Part shown: positions 1 through 8,677 of the stretch, in pieces
Position numbering within the stretch: position 1 is the first letter of the stretch
Layout: every line of letters begins with the position of its first letter
Assembly: GCA_964476565.1 (NCBI GenBank)
Contig: CAYZBG010000034.1
Span: forward strand, 1-51,145
From: CAMAXB01 sp964476565
GTDB taxonomy: Bacteria; Verrucomicrobiota; Verrucomicrobiia; Opitutales; Opitutaceae
Direction of reading: 5' to 3'
DNA length: 51,145 nucleotides
Notes under the pieces: generated by a model
What the model saw: only the letters and a program-made list of their open reading frames with translations
The model's database searches: none
What the model was told of the DNA's origin: nothing
Program-made: the position numbers and the translations under genes

Positions 1-948
1 CGGGTGGAAGTGCGCCGCGGCACCACCGTGGTGACCACCCAGACGGTGAACGGCACGAGTGCGCGCAACGCGCTCCTGCGCGCCGCCGACGTCGCGGTCA
101 AGGCGTCCAGCGGCCTGAACGGCTTCTTCGCCTCGCGGCTGGCGTTCATCAGCGAGCGTACCGGTCACCCCGAGGTCTACACCGGCGATCTCTTCTCCGG
201 CGAAGTGAAGCAGATCACCAACGACCGCGCCCAGGCCGTGACGCCGCGCTGGTCGCCCGACGGCACGCGGCTGCTCTACACGAGCTACTACAAGTCCGGT
301 TTCCCCGACATTTTCCAAATCGACCTGCGCACGCAGCAGCGCACGACGTTCGTGAGCTTCAAGGGCACCAACAGCGGGGCGCGCTTCAGTCCGGACGGCT
401 CGCAGGTGGTGATGATCCTGAGCGGCGAGGGCAATCCCGAGGTGTACGTCAGCAATGCGCAGGGGCGGAACGTCTCACGGCGCACCCGCACGCCGAACGC
501 CGTCGAGTCGTCCCCGTCGTTCTCGCCGGATGGTTCGCAGATCATCTTCACGTCTGACTCCGCTGGCGGCCCGCAGTTGTACGTGATGCCGGCGGCCGGC
601 GGTTCGCCGCGGCGTCTGGCGACCAACATCAGCGGCTACTGCGCCGAGCCGGACTGGAACCGGGTCGACGCGAACAAGGTCGCGTTCACTATCCGCTCGG
701 GCAAGGGCTTCCAGGTCGCGGTGTACGAGCTCTCCGGGCGCAGCCCGGCGACCATCGTTTCGTCAAAGATTCCGAGCACGGATGTGATCGAGCCTTCCTG
801 GCTGGCCGACGGCCGTCATGTGATCTGCACCGCCCGCGCCGCCAACCAGCGCTCGCTCTGGATCGTCGACACCGAGACCGGTAAAGCGACGCGCGTGAGC
901 ACCGCCGCGATGGGGCAGGTCTCGCAGGCGAGCGTGCTGGCCCCGTAA
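1..948 (+). CDS. tolB: TolB-like beta-propeller protein, 5' end missing
   Basis: The frame is open from the first base, so the N-terminal domain lies outside the window; about 315 C-terminal residues remain of a usual 420-440. It shows repeated PD40/WD40-like blades with the core SPDG (SPDGTRLLYTS, SPDGSQVVMI, SPDGSQIIFTS), spaced as in the TolB propeller. TolB is the periplasmic partner of Pal in the Tol-Pal system, which links the outer membrane to the cell wall during division. The gene ends at a strong bidirectional terminator shared with the convergent sodA. Because the TolB N-terminal domain cannot be seen, another periplasmic PD40 protein is possible, but the blade pattern fits TolB well. 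Confidence 0.82.
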   Translation, partial: RVEVRRGTTVVTTQTVNGTSARNALLRAADVAVKASSGLNGFFASRLAFISERTGHPEVYTGDLFSGEVKQITNDRAQAVTPRWSPDGTRLLYTSYYKSGFPDIFQIDLRTQQRTTFVSFKGTNSGARFSPDGSQVVMILSGEGNPEVYVSNAQGRNVSRRTRTPNAVESSPSFSPDGSQIIFTSDSAGGPQLYVMPAAGGSPRRLATNISGYCAEPDWNRVDANKVAFTIRSGKGFQVAVYELSGRSPATIVSSKIPSTDVIEPSWLADGRHVICTARAANQRSLWIVDTETGKATRVSTAAMGQVSQASVLAP

Positions 949-998
949 GGCCGGTCACCTCGCTCAGTACGCCGGTCGCATTTCTCCCGTCTCTCCGC

Positions 999-1032
999 AA
1001 AAAAGCCGCACCGGAATCCGGTGCGGCTTTTT
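999..1032. terminator. Bidirectional rho-independent terminator
   Basis: An 11-bp perfect stem (GCCGCACCGGA paired with TCCGGTGCGGC) is flanked by six A on the left and five T on the right. It can therefore act in both directions, ending tolB on the plus strand and sodA on the minus strand. Confidence 0.9.
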
Positions 1033-1055
1033 GTTAGTGGCAATCAGCGACGGTC

Positions 1056-1688
1056 TCAGGCGATCGCGGCGAGGTAGTTCTTCTCGGCCGCGTCCCAGTC
1101 GACCACGTTCCAGAACGCCGCGATGTAGTCGGGGCGGCGGTTCTGGTAGTGAAGGTAGTAGGCGTGCTCCCAGACATCGAGGCCGATGACGGGCTTGCCC
1201 TCGATGCCGGCGACCGCCTTGCCCATGAGGGGGCTGTCCTGATTGGCGGTGGAGCCGATCGCGAGTTTCTTGTCGGCGCCGACGACGAGCCAGGCCCAGC
1301 CCGAGCCGAAGCGGGTCGCGCCGGCCTTGGCGAAGTCTTCCTTGAACTTGGCGAAGCCGCCGAGTTCGGCGTCAATCGCAGCGGCGAGCTTGCCCTTGGG
1401 AGCGCCGCCCTTGCCCGGACCGAGGATGGTCCAGAAGAAGGCGTGGTTGCTGTGACCGCCGGCGTTGTTGCGCACGCCGCCGCGGATCGCCTCGGGGACC
1501 TTGGACAGGTCGGCGATGAGGGCGTTCACGTCGAGCGCGAGCAGGGCCGCGTGGTCCTTCAGCAGATTGGTCGCGTTCGTGATGTAGGCCTGGTGATGCT
1601 TCGTATGATGGATCTCCATCGTGCGGGCATCGAAATGCGGCTCGAGCGCATTGTAGGCGTAGGCGAGTTTCGGGAGTTCGTAGGCCAT
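1056..1688 (-). CDS. sodA: Superoxide dismutase, Mn/Fe family (Mn-type signature)
   Basis: A 210-residue protein of normal family length that converts superoxide to oxygen and hydrogen peroxide. The four metal ligands are visible: H27 in EIHHTKHH, H82 in GGHSNHAFFW, and D171 and H175 in DVWEHAYYLHY. The GGH before the second ligand and the glutamine in ANQDSPLMG (Q150) are the pattern of Mn-type enzymes; Fe-type enzymes carry the glutamine near the second ligand instead. Cambialistic metal use cannot be excluded from sequence. There is no signal peptide, so it is cytoplasmic. It is transcribed alone towards tolB and shares its terminator. The ATG starts directly with the typical AYELPKLAYAY segment. 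Confidence 0.96.
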   Translation of the reverse strand: MAYELPKLAYAYNALEPHFDARTMEIHHTKHHQAYITNATNLLKDHAALLALDVNALIADLSKVPEAIRGGVRNNAGGHSNHAFFWTILGPGKGGAPKGKLAAAIDAELGGFAKFKEDFAKAGATRFGSGWAWLVVGADKKLAIGSTANQDSPLMGKAVAGIEGKPVIGLDVWEHAYYLHYQNRRPDYIAAFWNVVDWDAAEKNYLAAIA

Positions 1689-1782
1689 GGTGAGTGTAAC
1701 GTTGGGTTGGTTCGGACGGGCCGAACAAGAGAATGCCCACCTTGTGCGCGCCAGCCGGTGGCGTCAACCGTGCGGACCGGCT

Positions 1783-2310
1783 TTATCCCGTCGGGGTGCG
1801 TTTGCCGCGGAAGAACGCCTGCAGCAGGTCGCGGCATTCGGTTTCGAGCACGCCACCGGCGGTGAGTTCGCACCGATGGTTGACGCGGGCGAGGTCATTG
1901 AGGTTGGTCGCACCGCCGAGGCAGCCCATCTTCGGATCGGGCACGGCGTAGCAGACGCGCTGCAACCGCGACATCAGCGTCGCACCGGAACACATGGGGC
2001 AGGGCTCCTTGGTCACGTACAGGGTGCAGCCCTCCAGCCGCCAGTCGCCGACGTGCGCGGCGGCCTGGGTGATCGCGAGCATTTCGGCGTGGGCGGTCGG
2101 GTCCCGGTTGGACTCGACGGCGTTGTGGGCGGCGGCAATCACCTCGCCGTCCCGGGCGATGACGCAGCCGATCGGCACCTCGTCCTGCCGCCAGGCGTCG
2201 ATCGCCTGGTTGTAGGCCAGGCTCATGAAGAAGGCGTCGTCCCGGACCAATTGCGACGGAAAGCGCTTCGGAAACGGGCAGTCGTCGCGGAGGGGGAGGG
2301 GGGCGGTCAT
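1783..2310 (-). CDS. tadA: tRNA-specific adenosine deaminase TadA
   Basis: A 175-residue cytidine/deoxycytidylate-deaminase-fold protein. The zinc site is complete: H74 and E76 in HAEM, and C104 and C107 in EPCPMCSGA. TadA deaminates A34 to inosine in the tRNA-Arg anticodon, which is needed to read CGN codons. DPKMGCLGG followed by LNDLARVNHRCEL matches TadA better than free-nucleoside deaminases. The N-terminus has about 25 extra residues before the conserved FFMSLAYNQA. The gene lies between sodA (same strand, 94 bases away) and infA (divergent), so the TadA start region and the infA promoter share 2311-2429. Confidence 0.93.
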   Translation of the reverse strand: MTAPLPLRDDCPFPKRFPSQLVRDDAFFMSLAYNQAIDAWRQDEVPIGCVIARDGEVIAAAHNAVESNRDPTAHAEMLAITQAAAHVGDWRLEGCTLYVTKEPCPMCSGATLMSRLQRVCYAVPDPKMGCLGGATNLNDLARVNHRCELTAGGVLETECRDLLQAFFRGKRTPTG

Positions 2311-2333
2311 TTGCAGCGGAGCCGAGGAAAGCC

Positions 2334-2363
2334 TTGACTTACGGAGGGTAAATCCGGCTTACA
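2334..2363 (+). promoter_or_regulatory. Candidate sigma-70-type promoter for infA
   Basis: TTGACT at 2334-2339 is followed after 18 bases by CTTACA at 2358-2363. The -35 box is a near match to consensus, but the -10 box is poor. It lies about 65 bases before the infA ATG, in the gap shared with tadA. This is inference from pattern only. Confidence 0.35.
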
Positions 2364-2429
2364 AGTTGGTTTTACCGCACCCATCCCGCTGTACCACGAA
2401 AGATCCCATTGGCCCGTAAACCGCTTCCC

Positions 2430-2696
2430 ATGCCCGAATCCGACGGTAAATCGATTGAACTTGAAGGCAAGATAGTCGCGGTGCTGCCAGGCACGATGTT
2501 CAGGGTCCAGCTGGCCAACGGACACACGGTTCTCGCCCACATTTCGGGCAAGTTGCGCAAGAACTTCATCAAGATCGCCGCCGGCGACATGGTGAAGATG
2601 GAGATGAGCCCCTACGACCTCGAGAAGGCGCGCATCACCTACCGGATGAAGGAAACCAATCCGGCTCCGCGTCCCGCCTTCCGCCGCCGCTACTGA
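2430..2696 (+). CDS. infA: Translation initiation factor IF-1
   Basis: An 88-residue S1/OB-fold protein. The IF-1 core is clear: IELEGKIVAVLPGTMFRVQLANGHTVLAHISGKLRKNFI in overlapping short blocks, then PYDLEKARITYR. IF-1 binds the 30S A site and works with IF-2 and IF-3 during initiation. The ATG at 2430 puts the start seven residues before IELEG, as in other IF-1 proteins. A TTG at 2409 in the same frame would add MARKPLP and is less likely. The C-terminal tail (PAPRPAFRRRY) is longer and more basic than in the 72-residue E. coli protein. No strong Shine-Dalgarno sequence is visible for either start. Confidence 0.93.
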   Translation: MPESDGKSIELEGKIVAVLPGTMFRVQLANGHTVLAHISGKLRKNFIKIAAGDMVKMEMSPYDLEKARITYRMKETNPAPRPAFRRRY

Positions 2697-2732
2697 GCGG
2701 GGCCGGTGTATCCGGCGAGTGAAGACAGCACC

Positions 2733-3659
2733 ATGCGGGATGACGCCAGCCGCGCCCCCGCCGCCTTCGCCGGCGACATCGACGATTTTGTCGCTTTTCT
2801 GAAGCTCGAACGCGGGCTGTCCGACCACACCTGGCGCGGGTATCAGTCCGACCTCGACCAATGCGCGGCCTTTCTCGCGCAGCGCGGCGTTTCGGGCTGG
2901 AGCACCGTCACGGGCGACGCACCGGCAGCGTGGCTGCGCCAGCTGGGTGGGGACGACTACACCGTCGCCAGCGTGGCGCGCAAACTGGCCGCGTTGCGCG
3001 GGCTCGCGAAGTACCTCATGCGCGAACGCCGCCGGGAGGACGATTTCACCGCCCTCCTGACCGGTCCGCGGCTGGCCCGTCGTCTGCCCGGCACGCTCTC
3101 GGTTGACGAGGTCGGGCGTCTGCTGGCCGCCCCCGCCGGAGGCGATCACTTTGCGCTGCGGGATCGGGCCATCCTCGAGCTGTTCTACTCGAGCGGCCTG
3201 CGCGTGTCGGAACTCGGCGGTCTCCTGCTGCAGAACCTAGACCTCGACGCGGGATTCCTGCGGGTGTTCGGCAAAGGCGGCAAGGAGCGCATCGTCCCGG
3301 TCGGTTCGCGCGCCGCAGCCGCGCTCTCCGCCTACCTCGCCTCCGGGCGGCCCCATTTCGTCAAGGCCCGCACCGGCAGTGCGCTCTTCCTCAGCGAGCG
3401 GGGCGGGGCGCTGTCCCGCAAGATGCTCTGGGTGCTCGTGAAGAAGTACGCCCGGCTGGCCGGTATCCGGCGCCCAGTGAAGCCGCACCTGCTGCGGCAC
3501 TCGTTTGCCAGCCACCTACTGGGAGGCGGTGCGGACCTGCGGGCCATCCAGGAGATGCTTGGCCACGCCGACATTGCCACCACCCAGATCTACACCGCAG
3601 TGGAGCAAACGCGCCTGATCGACCAGCACACCCGGTTCCATCCGCGCGACCAAGGCTGA
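2733..3659 (+). CDS. xerD: Tyrosine recombinase, XerC/XerD type
   Basis: A 308-residue protein of the length of chromosome-dimer-resolving Xer recombinases. The N-terminal SAM-like DNA-binding domain covers about residues 15-100 (FVAFLKLERGLSDHTWRGY). The catalytic set is complete: R157 in SSGLRVSEL, K181 in GKGGKER, H252 and R255 in HLLRHSF, H278 in LGHADI and the nucleophile Y287 in QIYT. Xer proteins resolve chromosome dimers at dif. The sequence does not by itself separate XerC from XerD. The ATG at 2733 is preferred over a GTG at 2706. It follows infA by 36 bases and may share its transcript. No phage or integron genes lie nearby, so a housekeeping role is likely. Confidence 0.88.
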   Translation: MRDDASRAPAAFAGDIDDFVAFLKLERGLSDHTWRGYQSDLDQCAAFLAQRGVSGWSTVTGDAPAAWLRQLGGDDYTVASVARKLAALRGLAKYLMRERRREDDFTALLTGPRLARRLPGTLSVDEVGRLLAAPAGGDHFALRDRAILELFYSSGLRVSELGGLLLQNLDLDAGFLRVFGKGGKERIVPVGSRAAAALSAYLASGRPHFVKARTGSALFLSERGGALSRKMLWVLVKKYARLAGIRRPVKPHLLRHSFASHLLGGGADLRAIQEMLGHADIATTQIYTAVEQTRLIDQHTRFHPRDQG

Positions 3660-3749
3660 AGGCGGCGGGGCGACGCGGACAGGCTTGTCAGGTGGGGCCT
3701 TGCGCGCTAACGATTGGCAACAGCCCGTTCGCACCCCTCCTCCCGCCCT

Positions 3750-4901
3750 ATGAAAACGCTCAAGCTCTACTTCGCCACGAACCGCAAGCACGACGGCCGC
3801 GACCGATGGAAACCCACCGGCTACCTGACGCGGTTCAGCGACGATGGCGCCGAGAACCTCCGCTTCGGCCGCCTTGAATTGACCGTCCCCGAGGCCGACG
3901 TGCGGGCCTGCCTCGCCGAGGACTGCGGCTTTGGTCCGGGCAACGGCAACCGTCTCGCCGGCGTGCTGGCACAGCGGATGAAGAAGAAGGGAGCGCTGGC
4001 GATCGAAGCCTTCCGCGAAACCCTCGATCCGACCAAGCCCGACACCCAGCAGGCGGCCAAGGTCTTCGGTTCCCAGGCCATGTTCCAGGAACTGCAGGAC
4101 GAGATGCGCGCGTGCAGCGACGTGCTGGTCTTTATCCATGGCTTCAACGTGAGCTGGGAGGACGCCGTCGCCTCGGCGCTGGCCCTGCAGGAGAGCCTGA
4201 ACCAGCCGGACGCCGGCAAACCGGCCCAACGCGTGCTCGTCGTGCTGTTCTCGTGGCCCTCCGACGGCAAGGCGCTCCCGTACGTTTCCTACAAGTCGGA
4301 CCGCACCGATGCCCTCGCCTCCGGCGGCGCGGTGGGCCGGGCGTTCCTCAAGATGCGCGACTTCCTGCTCAAGGTGCGCACCCTCGACCTGCGCGGGCGC
4401 GACCAGGCCTGCGGACAGGAGATCCACCTCCTTTGCCATTCGATGGGCAACTACGTGCTGCAGGCCGCCCTCGACCGCCTGTACGAGCATACGCCGGGCA
4501 ACACCTTCCCGCGCATGTTCGAGCACATCTTCCTCTGTGCTCCCGACGTCGACGACGACGTCCTCGAGCCTGGCAAGCCGCTGGGCGCCGTGCACGAGCT
4601 GGCGCAGCATGTGACCGTGTATTCAAACCGTGGCGACGTCTCGATGTACATCTCGGATTACACCAAGGGGCATCCGGAACGGCTCGGCCACAACGGCCCG
4701 GCGCGACCGGTGCAGCTGCACAACAAGGTGCACGCGGTCGATTGCACCGCCATCGTCACGGGTCTGGTCGAGCACAGCTACTATCAGGACGGCCGCATCA
4801 ACCAGGACATCCGCCTCAGCATCGCCAGCGTGCCGTTCGACAGCCCCCTGCGCCGCCGCACGCGCAGCCCGGACCTGCCGAATGTCTGGGCCATGACGTG
4901 A
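3750..4901 (+). CDS. Alpha/beta hydrolase, DUF900 type
   Basis: A 383-residue protein with an alpha/beta-hydrolase core. HGFNVSW after a hydrophobic strand (VLVFI) fits the oxyanion-hole region. S231 in LLCHSMGNYV is the likely nucleophile, in a variant of GxSxG. CAPDVDDD supplies a candidate acid, and VEHSYY near the C-terminus a candidate histidine. This order matches the DUF900 group of serine hydrolases, whose substrates are mostly unknown. No signal peptide is visible, so it is probably cytoplasmic. The ATG at 3750 (MKTLKLYFATNR) is chosen because FATNR is the usual beginning of this family; an upstream TTG at 3714 is unlikely. The substrate cannot be named. Confidence 0.82.
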   Translation: MKTLKLYFATNRKHDGRDRWKPTGYLTRFSDDGAENLRFGRLELTVPEADVRACLAEDCGFGPGNGNRLAGVLAQRMKKKGALAIEAFRETLDPTKPDTQQAAKVFGSQAMFQELQDEMRACSDVLVFIHGFNVSWEDAVASALALQESLNQPDAGKPAQRVLVVLFSWPSDGKALPYVSYKSDRTDALASGGAVGRAFLKMRDFLLKVRTLDLRGRDQACGQEIHLLCHSMGNYVLQAALDRLYEHTPGNTFPRMFEHIFLCAPDVDDDVLEPGKPLGAVHELAQHVTVYSNRGDVSMYISDYTKGHPERLGHNGPARPVQLHNKVHAVDCTAIVTGLVEHSYYQDGRINQDIRLSIASVPFDSPLRRRTRSPDLPNVWAMT

Positions 4902-4957
4902 GCCGCCGCGACTGCCGGCTTGACGCGGACGGGGCTTGCCCGCGCCTTTGAGGCCGC

Positions 4958-5200
4958 ATGGCCACGCCGACTCCCGACAACTTTGCCGACTACAAACGCG
5001 CCGAACGCAAGGCGCTCGAACTGGTGGCGGAGATGAAGACCGTCACGCCCAAGAAGGTGGACATCGAACTCGCGCTGGTGGTGGCGGTCTTTGAGTTGCA
5101 CAAGGGCACCGTGCCCCCGGAGACCGTGGCCAACATCATTCAGGGGCACCTCAAGCAGATCGTGCCGTACTACGCCGCCAAGGCGCAGCCGAACGGCTGA
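4958..5200 (+). CDS. Small uncharacterised protein, 80 residues
   Basis: Not recognised. It begins MATPTPDNFADYKRAERKA and continues with an acidic and basic helical stretch (ALELVAEMKTVTPKKVDIELALVVAVFELHKG), then VPPETVANIIQGHLKQIVPYY. Predicted character is small, all-helical and cytoplasmic, with no Cys and no membrane segment. It begins 56 bases after the hydrolase stop and could be on the same transcript. Codon use is GC-rich in third positions like its neighbours, which supports a real gene. Function unknown. Confidence 0.6.
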   Translation: MATPTPDNFADYKRAERKALELVAEMKTVTPKKVDIELALVVAVFELHKGTVPPETVANIIQGHLKQIVPYYAAKAQPNG

Positions 5201-5255
5201 GCGCCGGTTGCGCTTCGTCCCGGCGCCCGTTGCGGCGACGGATAACCCCGGGAAC

Positions 5256-5273
5256 GCCAAGCCCCAGCTTGGC
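5256..5273. repeat. Short perfect palindrome in the 5201-5464 gap
   Basis: GCCAAGCCCCAGCTTGGC forms a 7-bp stem with a CCCA loop and has no T-run on the plus side. It could be a transcript hairpin after the 80-residue gene or a member of a dispersed palindrome family. Nothing else recognisable lies in the 264-base gap 5201-5464. Confidence 0.45.
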
Positions 5274-5464
5274 TCCGCCGAAAAACATGCCGACGGACGG
5301 ACGTGCGCATACCGTCGCTCTCCCGATCGCGCTCCCCAACCAAGCGCGGAGCGCCCCGCTCATCCTCGTGGACGCGCAGTGAGCGGAGATGTACCCGGCG
5401 CGCCGAGCCTTGCCCTTGAAACGGCTGGCTTGCCGGGGCCGGTGCAGCTGGTTTGTTGGCTGCC

Positions 5465-6466
5465 ATGACCCCTTACCCCTCCCGTCGTCAGTTCATTGGC
5501 TCGTCGCTGGCCGCCTTGGGCGCGGTGTCGCTGCCTCGTCCCGCCCTCGCTGCGGCAGCAGCCGCCACGCCGCCGCCCAAGAATCTCACTAATCCCTATG
5601 TGTATCGCTTCGCCATCGGCGGCATCGAGGCGTGGTCGATCAGCGACGGACACATGCTGTTCAACGACCGCGTCGACAAGATGTGGCCGCCGGACCAGCG
5701 CGAGGCGATGGTGCGCGACCTGCAGGCGCATGGCGAACGGGTCGACGGCATCCCGCTGTACGTGAACGTGCTCGTGCTGCGCAAGGGGCGCGAAGTCGTG
5801 CTGTGCGATGCCGGCTTCGGCCTGCGCACCAATCCCAACATCGGCTGGCTCGCCGACGGTCTCGCCTCGATCGGCATCACCCCGGACCAAATCACCCACA
5901 CCGTGCTCAGCCACGGCCACTCCGATCACATCGGCGGCTTTGTGACGGCCGGCAAGCCGACCTTCCCCAACGCCGGCCTGCATGTGCTCAAGGCGGAGGT
6001 CGATTTCTGGCGCTCCGCCCAGCCGGATTTCTCGAAGTCGCACCGCCGGGACAACATTCCCAACATGATCCGGAGCGTGCGCGAGGCGTTCGACGTGCTG
6101 CAACCGAACCTCGTGCAACATCAGGACGGCGATCGCCTGCTCGACGGCGCGATCACGTTCGAGTCGGCACCCGGCCACACCGACGGCCATTGCGTGCTGC
6201 ATGTGCGCGATGGCGGCGAGTCGCTGGTGCACATCATGGATGTCGCCCATCACCACCTGCTCATGTTCACCGATCCGTCGTGGTTCATCGAGTTCGACCA
6301 CGTGCCGGAAGTTGCCGTGCAGGTTCGCCAGCGCCTCTTCCGTAAGCTCGCCGCCACCGGGGCCCGCACCTACGGCTTCCATCTCCCGTGGCCCGGCATC
6401 GGCCGGGTGCTGCCCATGGGGCAGGGCTACCGCTGGGTTCAGGAGCGTTTCAGCTGGGGCTCCTGA
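5465..6466 (+). CDS. Metallo-beta-lactamase-fold hydrolase with Tat-like signal
   Basis: A 333-residue protein. Residues 5-30 (SRRQFIGSSLAALGAVSLP, then an Ala-rich stretch) resemble a twin-arginine signal, so the folded protein is probably exported. The metal-binding HxHxDH motif is H150, H152, D154, H155 in LSHGHSDHIGG. A later APGHTDGHCVLHV and a DVAHHH segment supply further ligand histidines. The fold includes lactonases, glyoxalase II-like and other hydrolases, and the exact substrate is not visible. The start at 5465 places the Arg pair at residues 6-7. Its 3' end overlaps the convergent GH36 gene by 28 bases, so the two transcripts are antisense at their ends. Confidence 0.85.
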   Translation: MTPYPSRRQFIGSSLAALGAVSLPRPALAAAAAATPPPKNLTNPYVYRFAIGGIEAWSISDGHMLFNDRVDKMWPPDQREAMVRDLQAHGERVDGIPLYVNVLVLRKGREVVLCDAGFGLRTNPNIGWLADGLASIGITPDQITHTVLSHGHSDHIGGFVTAGKPTFPNAGLHVLKAEVDFWRSAQPDFSKSHRRDNIPNMIRSVREAFDVLQPNLVQHQDGDRLLDGAITFESAPGHTDGHCVLHVRDGGESLVHIMDVAHHHLLMFTDPSWFIEFDHVPEVAVQVRQRLFRKLAATGARTYGFHLPWPGIGRVLPMGQGYRWVQERFSWGS

Positions 6467-8652
6467 CGAACGGGGCTGCGCGGCTGAGGTGGCTTGCGTC
6501 GGCGGAGCACCACCACGCCTCCTGACCAAGCCGTGAGGGCGGTGAGGCGGACGCCGCGTTGGCCAAAACGGAGGCCGGGTGCGCGCGCGGCAAGCTGGTC
6601 GTCGAGCTGCCAGCGGCCGGGCGGGAGCGCGACCCAGGCCTCGCGAGGAGCGTCCGCGAACGTGTGCCAGACGATCAGGACCCGATCGCCGTCCGCGGCG
6701 TCAGCCCGCACGATCTGCAAGCCCTGCGGGTGTTGCCAGGAGGGGCCCGCTTCGTGGGTGCGCACGAAGCGCGCGTCGGAAATGAGGCCGGCCTGGCGCT
6801 GGTAGCAGCGGAGTGCCGCGCGCACAAAGGCATCCTGGGCTGGATTCAGCGCAGGCAGTTCGCCCGAAAGGCAGAGACGCCCGAGAAATCCTGCGGCCAG
6901 GGAGTAGGACAGGCGGTCGAGGGTGTCGCTGGAACGGAGCACCGCCCAGATCTGCGACTGGCGCGGCGGCATCACGCGGTGAAGGTTCGCGGCGATGATG
7001 GGAATGTCCGGCGTCTCGTGCGCGTCGGAGAACGAACTCATCGCCGTCAGCCCGATCATGGAGGGCTCCTGCCGATGTCCGCCCGAGGAGCAGTTCTCGA
7101 TGACGAGATCCGGCAGGCGCCGGCGCAGTTCGCGGAAGAAGCGTTGGACGCCGGCGAGGTGCGCGCGTAGTCCTTCGCCGGGCGACTCGGCGCCATCGAC
7201 GCCAAGACCGAGGGTGTCGTTGTAGTCGACCTTCAAATACCCGAAGCCGTTTCGCCGGAGCAGCCCCGTGACCTTTCGATGCAGGTAGGCGTGCACCCAC
7301 GGGTCGCGGAAATCCCAGAAGCGGCGGTTGCCCACCTCGAGCACCTGACCGTCGCGGTGCAGCAGGTGACGGGTCTCGTTCCAGGCCTTCGAGCCTGCGT
7401 TGACGACCTCGAACTCGAACCAGATTCCGGGCACGAGCCCACGGGCGCGGAGGGCGTCGCAGGTTGCCTTCAGGCCGTGCGGAAAGGCGCGCCGGTTCAC
7501 GTTCCAGTCGCCATTCTGCTGGATGCCGCCTCCGGGGCGTTCCGCCCAGCCGTCGTCGATCACGAGGTACCGGACCCCCGTTCCCTTCAACCGATCGGCG
7601 AGCGCGATCAGGTTCTCGTGGGTCGGCGTGCCCCACGAGGTGCACCACTCGTTGAAGACCACGGGCAGGCCCCGCTCTGCGCGCGGGAGGTTCCGCAGCG
7701 CAACCCGGTGCAGGGTTTTCAATCGCTCACAGGCATCGTCGAACGTCCCCGCCGTGCAGGTCAGCCAGGCCTCCGGGGATTCCAGACTCTCGCCGGGTCG
7801 GAGCGTTTTCGAGCAATGGCCGAACTCGCGATCGGCCAGTCCGCCGGAGAGTGCCGCCTGGTCCTTGCGACGCCACAGTTCGAGCTGCCAGGAACCGGGA
7901 TGGCAGAGCTGGACCGCCCACGTGACGCCTGCGACGGTGTCCTCGACTGCCGCGAGCGGGTACCAACCGTTCACCGGCATCGAACCGACCTGGCCAAAGC
8001 GTTCGCAGGCGACACCGTGACCAATCCAGGAGCGCTCCAACTGGAGGTCCTCGAAGGTTCGGACCTCGTGCCGGCCCTCCGCCGACCAGGTGGCGCGCAG
8101 GCGATGCAAACGCAGCCGGCCCGGGGCGTCGTCGGCAGCGAATGGCGTAAGTCCACCGAGCGAAAAGGAGGTCAGCAGGTCGAGCGTGAGCGGCGCCTTG
8201 CCCCGGTTGATCGCGGTTGTGGACATGCGCACGGCTGCGTCGCCCGACGCGTGGGTGAGGCGGTGGCGCACGACGAGGCCGCCGTTGTCCCGAAGGGTGG
8301 TGATAATCTCCGTCGTCCGCCGTTCGCGGCGAACCTGCTGTGAGACGAAGCGGAGGCGATCGTTGGACGGGCTGCCGCGGAGCGTCCGCCCCTGGCTGAA
8401 GGCGCCCGGCCACGGATCGCCACGGACGTGCAGATGAACGAGTGGGTCGACCTCCCACGCACGCATCGGCAGCCAGGACGACGGGAGTGACGTGATGCTT
8501 GGGGCGTCGAGGTGCTCGCGCGGCGTCACGACCGCGTCGGCACGCGCAGCCGGGAAAAGGACCAGTCCGGGCGGACCCGACCCGTCGACCGCGCGCTGGT
8601 AGCGGACGATCATGTCGCCAAGGCGGTGTTGGGCGAGCGGAGCGATGGGCAT
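6439..8652 (-). CDS. Alpha-galactosidase-type glycoside hydrolase, GH36-like
   Basis: A 737-residue protein with the GH36 layout: an N-terminal beta-sandwich (about 20-300), a TIM barrel (about 325-650) and a short C-terminal beta domain. The nucleophile is D476 in YLKVDYN and the acid/base is D543 in SFSDAHETPD. VIDDGWAERPGGG and ENCSSGGHR are also family segments. Members remove terminal alpha-galactose; related clan members act on other alpha-linked sugars. There is no signal peptide, so it probably acts on imported oligosaccharides. It is the last gene of the long minus-strand glycan locus, 25 bases after the GH1 gene, and its end overlaps the convergent metallo-hydrolase gene. Confidence 0.9.
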   Translation of the reverse strand: MPIAPLAQHRLGDMIVRYQRAVDGSGPPGLVLFPAARADAVVTPREHLDAPSITSLPSSWLPMRAWEVDPLVHLHVRGDPWPGAFSQGRTLRGSPSNDRLRFVSQQVRRERRTTEIITTLRDNGGLVVRHRLTHASGDAAVRMSTTAINRGKAPLTLDLLTSFSLGGLTPFAADDAPGRLRLHRLRATWSAEGRHEVRTFEDLQLERSWIGHGVACERFGQVGSMPVNGWYPLAAVEDTVAGVTWAVQLCHPGSWQLELWRRKDQAALSGGLADREFGHCSKTLRPGESLESPEAWLTCTAGTFDDACERLKTLHRVALRNLPRAERGLPVVFNEWCTSWGTPTHENLIALADRLKGTGVRYLVIDDGWAERPGGGIQQNGDWNVNRRAFPHGLKATCDALRARGLVPGIWFEFEVVNAGSKAWNETRHLLHRDGQVLEVGNRRFWDFRDPWVHAYLHRKVTGLLRRNGFGYLKVDYNDTLGLGVDGAESPGEGLRAHLAGVQRFFRELRRRLPDLVIENCSSGGHRQEPSMIGLTAMSSFSDAHETPDIPIIAANLHRVMPPRQSQIWAVLRSSDTLDRLSYSLAAGFLGRLCLSGELPALNPAQDAFVRAALRCYQRQAGLISDARFVRTHEAGPSWQHPQGLQIVRADAADGDRVLIVWHTFADAPREAWVALPPGRWQLDDQLAARAPGLRFGQRGVRLTALTAWSGGVVVLRRRKPPQPRSPVRQEPQLKRS

Positions 8653-8677
8653 GCGGGAGGACGGACTTGGGCGGGGC

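Noticed and set aside
2733..3659. Integrase of a prophage or genomic island
   Set aside because: The protein has Xer length and motifs, and no phage genes, tRNA or att-like repeats were seen nearby.
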